Part shown: piece by piece, positions 58,436 through 64,000 of the stretch
How positions within the stretch are numbered: the stretch's first letter is position 1
Layout: the number at the start of each line of letters is the position of its first letter
Assembly: GCA_040755835.1 (NCBI GenBank)
Contig: JBFMAB010000100.1
Coordinates: forward strand, 1-64,000
Direction of reading: 5' to 3'
DNA: 64,000 nt
Source: JADLDB01 sp040755835
GTDB taxonomy: Bacteria; Myxococcota; Myxococcia; Myxococcales; Myxococcaceae
Translations under genes and position numbers: made by a program
Notes under the pieces: generated by a model
Told to the model about the DNA's origin: nothing
Seen by the model: the letters and a program-made list of their open reading frames with translations, nothing else
Databases searched by the model: none

Positions 58436-59805
58436 ACGAGGCCCGGCGGCAGGCCGCCCTGCGACAGCCGCGCGTCGCCCCAGCTGGTGACGTCGGTGAA
58501 GCCCATCCAGTGGAAGCAGTAGACGAGCAGATCCGAGAAGCTGTCCTTCGACTGCGTGCCCAGGTTCACGTAGCGCCCGGTGCGGAAGAACTTCTTCGCG
58601 CCGCCGCCGAACATCACCAGGTTGTTCGAGTTGCCGTGGGTGTCGCCCTGGTCCAGCTCGCTCCAGTGGACGATGAGCGTGTTGTCGTAGACGGTCTCGC
58701 TGCCCTCGGGGAGCGCCTTGAGGCCCTCGTACAGGCCGGACACGGTCTTCTGCGCGAGCAGCCGGTGAATCTGCCGGATCTTCGCGAAGGCGTCGGCGCT
58801 CGAGTCGTGGCTGATGGTGTGGTGCCCGTCCGTGTGGCCCAGCTCCGAGTACACGCGGTCCGATGTGTTGCCGGACCAGTTGAACTGCACGACGCGGGTG
58901 AGATCGCACGCGAAGGCCATGGCCGAGATTCGGAAGAACAGCGCGCCCACCTCGTCCCAGTTCGCCTGGCTGAAGACGTCGAAGCTGGCGCCAAGCTCGA
59001 GCGTGGTGCACGCCGGCACGTTCGCCACCATGCCCGACAGGCTCGTCTCGAGGTCGCGCACGCTCGTCTCGTGTTGCTCGAGGCGACGGCGATCATCGGC
59101 CGACAGCTTCGGCTTCAGCGCCGCCAGCTCGGTTTTCACCACGTCGAGCGCGGACTGCCGCATCCTGAGCCGGCGCAGCGCCGCCTCGCGGGCCGCGGGA
59201 TCGACGTCGGCGAAGATGCGGGTGTACGCGGTGAAGGGGCTCGTCTCGGGCGGGATCGGGTTCTGTGTGCCCAGGGGGCCGGCGTGCGCGTGCTGGTTCC
59301 AGATGTTGTTGCTGCGATCGCCCACCCGGTACACGAGGTGCTGGTGCCGAACGCTCGGGTTGGCCGCCTGCACCCGCTCGCCCAGCACCTTATCGATGGA
59401 CGGGCCCTTGACGTAGCCGATGGTGAGCCCGTCCGAGCCGCCGATGGGGAAGCTGCCGGTGCCCGACGGCCACGGCGCCAACGCCGAGCCGCCCTGCTGG
59501 TGCCCGTCGGCGCGCTCTCCCGAGGGCAACCGGTAGTGGTACTTGTCCACGCCCTCCACGAAGAGCATGTCTGCGCGGTACGGCTCGTACGGCGCGAGGA
59601 ACTCGTCGAGGACGAAGTTCGTCTCGCCCTTCGTCGAGAAGCGGCGGCTCGTCTGGTCACCGTTGGCGGTGAAGACGAAGATGATCCGGCGGGGCGGGGC
59701 GCCGGCCTGCGCGCGCGCGGTGCGCGGCAAGAGCGACTCGAGCATCGGCAGCGCCAGCGTCACGCCGCCGGCCTTGAGCATGAAGCGTCGACTGAAACGG
59801 CTCAT
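58432..59805 (-). CDS. DUF1552-family secreted protein
   Basis: The 457-residue protein opens with a Tat-like signal (MSRFSRRFMLKAGGVTLALPML) and continues as the DUF1552 family: RIIFVFTANGDQTSRRF, DMLFVEGVDKYHYRLPSGERADGHQQGGSALAPW (given in parts), LVYRVGDRSNN, and a C-terminal VHWSELDQGDTHGNSNN with an alkaline-phosphatase-like look. The family is very common in Planctomycetes and Myxococcota. The function is unknown, but it is nearly always next to a DUF1588/DUF1592-type cytochrome-like protein, as here (59.8 kb, 19 bp upstream). The two probably form a secreted complex. Confidence 0.88.
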   Translation of the reverse strand: MSRFSRRFMLKAGGVTLALPMLESLLPRTARAQAGAPPRRIIFVFTANGDQTSRRFSTKGETNFVLDEFLAPYEPYRADMLFVEGVDKYHYRLPSGERADGHQQGGSALAPWPSGTGSFPIGGSDGLTIGYVKGPSIDKVLGERVQAANPSVRHQHLVYRVGDRSNNIWNQHAHAGPLGTQNPIPPETSPFTAYTRIFADVDPAAREAALRRLRMRQSALDVVKTELAALKPKLSADDRRRLEQHETSVRDLETSLSGMVANVPACTTLELGASFDVFSQANWDEVGALFFRISAMAFACDLTRVVQFNWSGNTSDRVYSELGHTDGHHTISHDSSADAFAKIRQIHRLLAQKTVSGLYEGLKALPEGSETVYDNTLIVHWSELDQGDTHGNSNNLVMFGGGAKKFFRTGRYVNLGTQSKDSFSDLLVYCFHWMGFTDVTSWGDARLSQGGLPPGLV

Positions 59806-59824
59806 GGGAGGTCTCTTTCCTTGT

Positions 59825-61483
59825 TCAGGGCGTGACGGCGGGCCGCAGGAGGAAGTCGTCCGTCTGCGTCATCGCGACGAACAGCTCCTTCACGTTCCAG
59901 TTGGCGTCCTTGAAGGCCTGCAGCGTGCGCTGGCGGCTGCACAGATCGGCCTCCGACTCTTCGCGGCCCGCAGCGAAGCGGAACGCCTGCGTCACGACGC
60001 ACGCGCGCACTTCGTCAGCGACGGCCAGCTTCTTCACCAGTTCGAGGCCGTCCGTCACCGGCCCGTCCACCGCCTGTGTGGCGGTGACGCTGCCCGCCGT
60101 CTTCACCGCGCGGCCGCCTTCGTCCACCGTGCGCTCGCGGCCCACCGCGTCGATGTGCTCGAACGGCTCGCCCAGCGGATCGAGCAGGTTGTGGCAGCCG
60201 GCGCAGGCGGCGTCGGTGCGGTGCTGCGCGAGGCGATCGCCCTGGCTCGCGGTGCCGTCGATGGGCCCCAGGTTGAGCGGCACGTTGTTGGGCGGCGCGG
60301 GGACGTTCTGGCACAACAGCAGCGTGCGCACGCGCAGGCCGCGATTCACGATCGACGTGCGCGTCTGCTTGTCGTGCGAGACGAGCGCGCCCGAGCTCAT
60401 GAAGAGGCCGCCGCGCTTGCCGCTCGTCCAGGTGATGCGCTGGAACGCGTCCCCCGTCACGCCCGGCACGCCGTAGTGCTGCGCCAGCGGCCCGTTCACG
60501 TAGCTGTGCTCGCCGGTGAGCAGGTCCTCCAGCGAGCCGCCCTCCAGCACGGTGTGCGCGACGTACTGCCGCGCCTCCTCGCGCAGGAGGTCCGCGAGGT
60601 TCGTGGGCAGCCCCGGGAACACGGCCGGATCGCGGCGCAGGCCCGGCAGCTCGTCCACGTCGAGCCACTGCTCGAAGAAGGTGAAGAGCCGCTCGGCCTT
60701 CGGGTCCGCCAGCATGCGGCGCGCCTCGCGCTCGACGTCCTGCTTCGTCGCCAGCTGGCCGCTCGCGGCCGCGTCGAGCAACGCCTGGTCGGGGATCGAC
60801 TGCCACAGGAGGAAGGACAGCCGCGAGGCGAGCTCGTACGGCGCCAGCGGCCGCGTCTTCGAGAGATCGCCCTCCACCTCGGGCCGGTAGAGGAAGTTGG
60901 GCGCCTGCAGCGCGGTGGCCACCACCCACTCGATGCCCGTCGCGAAGGTGGCGCCCATGGCCCCCGCGCGGAACACGGCGAGGTAGCGGTCGACCTCGTC
61001 CGCGGTGAGCGCGCGGCGGTACGCGCGGCCGACGAAGGCCTCGATGAAGGTGCGGGCGCAGGCCTCGCCGCCCGACGGGTTGCACGGCACCAGCGCGCGC
61101 AGGTCCTTCACCGCCTCGCTCGCCACAAGCTCGGCGGCCGTCTGGTACGACTGCAGCATCACCGGCTTCACGTCGAGGAAGCGCGCCGAGTTCGAGAAGC
61201 CCAGCGACACCGGGTCCGGCACGAAGTCCTGCGTGGCCTGCCGCGCGAGCGAAGCGTCACCGAAGAGATCGATGAGCGCGTACTGGTACTCGACGTGCGA
61301 CAACCGGCGCAGCGGCGCGACGCCCACCGTCGGCGTCTCGGTGCACGCGGTGACGATCGGCGGCTCGCCGGGGACGATGGGCGTCAGCGGCGGAGCGCCC
61401 GGAGGCAGCGGCGTGCCGGTCGAGCCCAGAAACGAGCCTTCACAGCCCGTCAGGAGCAGCAGCAGCGGGAGGAGCCAGCGCAT
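59825..61483 (-). CDS. DUF1587/1592/1588/1585 cytochrome-like lipoprotein
   Basis: The start at ATG 61483 (61492 and 61495 are alternatives) gives about 552 residues. A lipoprotein signal MRWLLPLLLLLTGC is followed by the domains of this planctomycete-type family: LRRLSHVEYQYALIDLFGD (DUF1587), a middle DUF1595/1592 part with FLLWQSIPDQAL, RGGLFMSSGALVSHDKQTRTSIVNRG (DUF1588), and the CAGCH haem motif with LDPLGEPFEHIDAVGRER (DUF1585). One c-type haem is likely. It precedes the DUF1552 gene on the same strand, 19 bp away. A role in an extracytoplasmic electron or oxidase reaction is inferred. Confidence 0.85.
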   Translation of the reverse strand: MRWLLPLLLLLTGCEGSFLGSTGTPLPPGAPPLTPIVPGEPPIVTACTETPTVGVAPLRRLSHVEYQYALIDLFGDASLARQATQDFVPDPVSLGFSNSARFLDVKPVMLQSYQTAAELVASEAVKDLRALVPCNPSGGEACARTFIEAFVGRAYRRALTADEVDRYLAVFRAGAMGATFATGIEWVVATALQAPNFLYRPEVEGDLSKTRPLAPYELASRLSFLLWQSIPDQALLDAAASGQLATKQDVEREARRMLADPKAERLFTFFEQWLDVDELPGLRRDPAVFPGLPTNLADLLREEARQYVAHTVLEGGSLEDLLTGEHSYVNGPLAQHYGVPGVTGDAFQRITWTSGKRGGLFMSSGALVSHDKQTRTSIVNRGLRVRTLLLCQNVPAPPNNVPLNLGPIDGTASQGDRLAQHRTDAACAGCHNLLDPLGEPFEHIDAVGRERTVDEGGRAVKTAGSVTATQAVDGPVTDGLELVKKLAVADEVRACVVTQAFRFAAGREESEADLCSRQRTLQAFKDANWNVKELFVAMTQTDDFLLRPAVTP

Positions 61484-61602
61484 GACCTGCATCATCCGGA
61501 GAGAGCGGGCCCCCGCGCAAGATGTGAACTGGAGTGAACACCACGGAAACACACCGGAATTCCTCGGGCACACCTGGACCTCCCCGCCGATTCCCGGCCG
61601 GA

Positions 61603-61950
61603 TCAGTCGCGGGTGCGGGTCCGTCGGGGCGTCTGGGGGCCGAACGCGGAGGCCTCCTTGAGCTCATCGGAGGTCCGCTTGTAAGCGCCCCAGGCGAAGG
61701 GCGCGGCCAGCGCGAGGACGGCGGCGCAGAGGCCGACGAACATCCACGGGAAGGGCGTCTCGGGCGGCAGCTGCTTCTCTTCCTGCCAGCGGGACACGCG
61801 GTGACGGCCCCTGTTCTGAGCCTGCTCGCGCTCCTCGTCCGTCATCTCGACTTCCTGGAACTCCTGCACCTTCCGGCCGCCCGCGGCGAAGGCGGTGGCG
61901 CCGGACAGCACCGAGAGGGCGAAGACGAGGATGGCGAGGTGACGACGCAT
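61603..61950 (-). CDS. Small membrane protein with signal peptide
   Basis: ATG 61950 starts a 115-residue protein. A signal peptide MRRHLAILVFALSVLSGATAFAAGG and then a short charged segment (EMTDEEREQAQNRGRHRVSRW) come before a membrane helix FPWMFVGLCAAVLALAAPFAWGAY and a basic, short C-terminal tail. It is a hypothetical single-pass membrane protein. It is encoded downstream of the metallo-beta-lactamase gene, 26 bp away, but the open frame upstream of its ATG is antisense-like and is not part of it. Confidence 0.72.
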   Translation of the reverse strand: MRRHLAILVFALSVLSGATAFAAGGRKVQEFQEVEMTDEEREQAQNRGRHRVSRWQEEKQLPPETPFPWMFVGLCAAVLALAAPFAWGAYKRTSDELKEASAFGPQTPRRTRTRD

Positions 61951-61976
61951 GGACGGCCAGTCTAGCACCGGTCGGG

Positions 61977-63365
61977 TCACGGCTTCACGAGCTCGACGGT
62001 CTCGAGGTGTCGCGGGACGGCGACGGGCCACCCGCGGGCCGCCACCCGACGCTCCAGCGCCGCCAGCGCCGACGGCTCGCCGTGCACCAGCAGCACCTGT
62101 TTGGGCGGGCTGGTGAAGCCGTCCATCCACCTGAGCATCTCGGTCCAGTCCGCGTGGGCGGAGAAGCCCGACACCTTCATCACGCGCGCGCGCACGTCGA
62201 CGAACTGGCCGTGGATCTTCACGGAGGTCTCTCCGTCGAGCAGCCGGCGGCCGCGCGTGCCGTCGGACTGGTAGCCGACGAACAGGACGGTGGACTTCGG
62301 GTCCGGCAAGCGGTGCTTCAGGTGGTGGAGGATGCGCCCGCCGGTCGCCATGCCCGAGGCGGAGATGATGATCGCCGGCTCCTTCAGCCCGTTGAGCGAC
62401 TTCGACTCCTTCGCCGCGGTGACGAAGCGCGTCTTCCCGGTGCGCAGCGGCGAGTCGCCGTCCTGCGCGATGGCGCGCATCTCGAAGTCGTGGTCCGAGG
62501 CGTGCGACAGGTAGATCGGCGTGGCGTCGCAGGCCATGGGCGAGTCCACGAAGACGGGCAGCACGGGGATCCGCCGCTCCCCCTCGAGGAGCCGCAGGCG
62601 GTAGAGGATCTCCTGCGTCCGGCCGACGGCGAACGCGGGGATCACCAGCACGCCGCCGCGCTTCACGGTGTCGTTGACCGCGTCGGCCAGCGTGCCCATC
62701 GGGTCGACCTGGTCGTGCTCGCGGTCGCCGTAGGTGCTCTCCGCGACGAGCGTGGTGGCCGAGTCGACGGCCTCGGGGTCGCGCAGGATCGGCGCGTTGT
62801 AGCGGCCGAGGTCGCCGGTGAAGACGATGCGCTGCTTCGTCGACAGCAGGTCGAATACGCAGATCGCGCTGCCGAGGATGTGCCCGGCGCGGCGGAAGGT
62901 GAGCTGGATGCCGGGCGCGATGGTGCGCGTGCGGTCGTACCCGAAGGACTCGAAGAGCTTCAGCGCCGCGAAGGCGTCTTGCTCGCCGTAGAGCGGCAGC
63001 GCGGGCGCGTGCTTGGAGTACTTCTCCTTGTTGGCGTACTGCGCCTCTTCTTCCTGGATGCGCGCGGAGTCGGGGAGCAGAAGCCCGCAGAGATCGCGCG
63101 TGCCGCTGGTGCAGTACACGGGCCCGCGGAAGCCGTCCCTCACGAAGCGGGGCAGGCCGCCGGTGTGATCGATGTGCGCGTGCGTCAGCACCACCGCGTC
63201 GATCGTCTTCGGATCGACGGGCTGTGGCTCCCAGTTGCGCAGGCGCAGCTCCTTGCGGCCCTGGAAGAGTCCGCAGTCGACGAGGACGCGCTGTCCTTCG
63301 TGCTCGAGGAGGAAGCGGGACCCCGTCACCGTGCCCGCCGCGCCGAGGAACTGGATGGTCGCCAT
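61977..63365 (-). CDS. Metallo-beta-lactamase/beta-CASP RNA nuclease-like protein
   Basis: The 462-residue protein has the HxHxDH site (LTHAHIDHTGG, His62, His64, Asp66, His67), ITFRRAGHILGSA-like and FTGDLGRY blocks, and then the beta-CASP part with VIPAFAVGRTQEILYRL, PVFVDSPMA, IIISASGMATGGRILHHL, and the RMMBL end KVSGFSAHADW. This is the CPSF73/YSH1-like family of RNA nucleases; in bacteria such proteins act on RNA, but RNase J is another group and this is the MBL-fold/CASP YSH1-type. Zinc ligands and catalytic Asp are all present. It starts at ATG 63365 and is followed by the small membrane-protein gene. Confidence 0.92.
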   Translation of the reverse strand: MATIQFLGAAGTVTGSRFLLEHEGQRVLVDCGLFQGRKELRLRNWEPQPVDPKTIDAVVLTHAHIDHTGGLPRFVRDGFRGPVYCTSGTRDLCGLLLPDSARIQEEEAQYANKEKYSKHAPALPLYGEQDAFAALKLFESFGYDRTRTIAPGIQLTFRRAGHILGSAICVFDLLSTKQRIVFTGDLGRYNAPILRDPEAVDSATTLVAESTYGDREHDQVDPMGTLADAVNDTVKRGGVLVIPAFAVGRTQEILYRLRLLEGERRIPVLPVFVDSPMACDATPIYLSHASDHDFEMRAIAQDGDSPLRTGKTRFVTAAKESKSLNGLKEPAIIISASGMATGGRILHHLKHRLPDPKSTVLFVGYQSDGTRGRRLLDGETSVKIHGQFVDVRARVMKVSGFSAHADWTEMLRWMDGFTSPPKQVLLVHGEPSALAALERRVAARGWPVAVPRHLETVELVKP

Positions 63366-63404
63366 GGCGGCGGAGTGTACGCCCTGCCAACGCGGGCGGC
63401 GCCG

Positions 63405-64000
63405 CTAATCGAAGGAGGCGCTCAGGACGTGCAGCGGCGGCAGCCCGTGATCGAAGCGCCACGCGAACTGGTACGAGAGCGACAGCGGCAGCGCACCGCC
63501 GAAGGCCGTGCGCAGCGACAGCGCCGCGCCCGCCGCACGAGACCAGGTGGCCTGCGGATTGTCGGTGGCCGCCGCGGAGCCGAAGAGGTCGAGATCGATC
63601 TGCCGGAAGAAGGCGCCCGGCAACACCCACGCGGTAGAGGTGAAGCCCTTGTCGATGATGAAACTGTAGCGGTAGCGGGCGTGCGCGACGCCGGCGGCGG
63701 TCGCGCGGATCGAGAAGTCGTCGTAGCCGCGCACCACCTCGACGAAGGAGCCGGGCAGGAAGACGTCGGGCGGCTTCCCGGCGCGGCCGACGCCCTGGGC
63801 GCTGGTCCACAGCGCGGTGCCCCGGGCCACGCCGCCGACGCGCAGCGCGCCGGAGGGGGCGCCGGGCAGGGCGCGGCCCACGAGCGACAGGACGAAGCTG
63901 TGGCGCTTCGAGAGCGGCAGCGGGAAGGCCACCGCGACCTCCGCGCCCACGTCGAGCAGGTTCGAGTCGCTGCCCAGCGCCCGCGGGTAGCCCGAGACGT
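63405..64000 (-). CDS. C-terminal part of an outer-membrane beta-barrel protein (partial)
   Basis: The frame is open to the window edge (first full codon at 63996-63998) and ends at 63405, 39 bp upstream of the nuclease start. The visible 198 residues alternate hydrophobic and polar residues in beta-strand fashion: LLDVGAEVAVAFPLP, HSFVLSLVGRALPG, GVAHARYRYSFIIDKGF, IDLDLFGSAAATDNP, ALPLSLSYQFAWRFDHGL and a final VLSASFD. This fits the end of an outer-membrane barrel, perhaps with a soluble N-terminal part outside the window. The family is not recognised. Confidence 0.7.
   Translation of the reverse strand, partial: VSGYPRALGSDSNLLDVGAEVAVAFPLPLSKRHSFVLSLVGRALPGAPSGALRVGGVARGTALWTSAQGVGRAGKPPDVFLPGSFVEVVRGYDDFSIRATAAGVAHARYRYSFIIDKGFTSTAWVLPGAFFRQIDLDLFGSAAATDNPQATWSRAAGAALSLRTAFGGALPLSLSYQFAWRFDHGLPPLHVLSASFD

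Noticed and set aside
61603..63810. Frame extending upstream of the small membrane protein into the nuclease region
   Set aside because: Upstream of ATG 61950 it is Arg/Ala-rich shadow of the beta-CASP gene; the signal peptide begins at 61950.
1..64000. tRNA, rRNA and insertion-sequence elements
   Set aside because: I saw no cloverleaf, rRNA stretch or transposase gene; a covariance-model search would be needed to exclude small RNA genes.

Overview
The window is a very GC-rich bacterial chromosome segment, densely coded on both strands. The gene content points to Myxococcota (myxobacteria and relatives). Two Ser/Thr kinases carry PEGA tails, and there is an Stp-type PP2C phosphatase. Lipoproteins have Asp-Ala-Gly-rich linkers, and a DUF1552 / DUF1592-type secreted pair, a calpain-like protease and a PilZ protein are present. 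The LexA-type operators resemble the motif I recall for Myxococcus LexA. I cannot name the genus. Many genes start with GTG and overlap the previous stop by GTGA or ATGA, so several short runs look translationally coupled.

Layout. 1-6.1 kb: end of a Pro/Lys-rich protein, ParB-like protein, pyrE, a lipoprotein, an NTT-like transporter fused to HEAT repeats and a cyclic-nucleotide domain, and nadK. 6.1-11.3 kb: beta-helix and calpain-like proteins, then a large secreted lipoprotein with six repeats. 11.4-12.3 kb: a decayed AbiEii-type toxin module in which both genes are frameshifted. 12.3-19.5 kb: slyX, SWIM/SNF2 helicase, recN behind a LexA-like operator, PP2C phosphatase, M23 peptidase. 19.6-27.8 kb: moaC, WD40, Nudix, serine protease, SRPBCC and YceI proteins, a MoxR/VWA/cyclic-nucleotide operon, a membrane protein and a 2OG-Fe(II) oxygenase. 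27.8-32.7 kb: PilZ-AMIN fusion, Spy-like lipoprotein, TSUP permease, a SelW-like selenoprotein whose selenocysteine UGA looks like a stop, and an esterase. 32.8-41.7 kb: ATP-grasp and metallopeptidase pair, kinase, ABC-F, lipoprotein, second kinase, lexA. 41.8-51.3 kb: MCE lipid-transport operon, then a hybrid kinase, a sensor kinase and a FecR-like protein. 51.3-51.7 kb: a second decayed toxin-antitoxin locus. 51.7-64 kb: PHP phosphoesterase, Rrf2 regulator, choice-of-anchor lipoprotein, deoxyhypusine-synthase-like enzyme, HTH-TPR protein, a start-less ORF, sirtuin, the DUF1552/DUF1592 pair, a small membrane protein, a beta-CASP nuclease and the end of an outer-membrane protein.

How the parts work together. 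lexA and recN share a 17-bp operator-like element and form a small SOS group. The three genes mlaE, mlaF and an MCE protein, with a lipoprotein in front, form one lipid-trafficking transporter. The MoxR ATPase, VWA protein and cyclic-nucleotide protein are a co-transcribed chaperone-like unit. The ATP-grasp ligase and the HEAGH metallopeptidase are adjacent on one strand and may act together. The most notable items are the hidden selenoprotein with its candidate bSECIS hairpin, the shared LexA elements, and two toxin-antitoxin loci that carry at least three frameshifts between them while every other gene nearby is intact.
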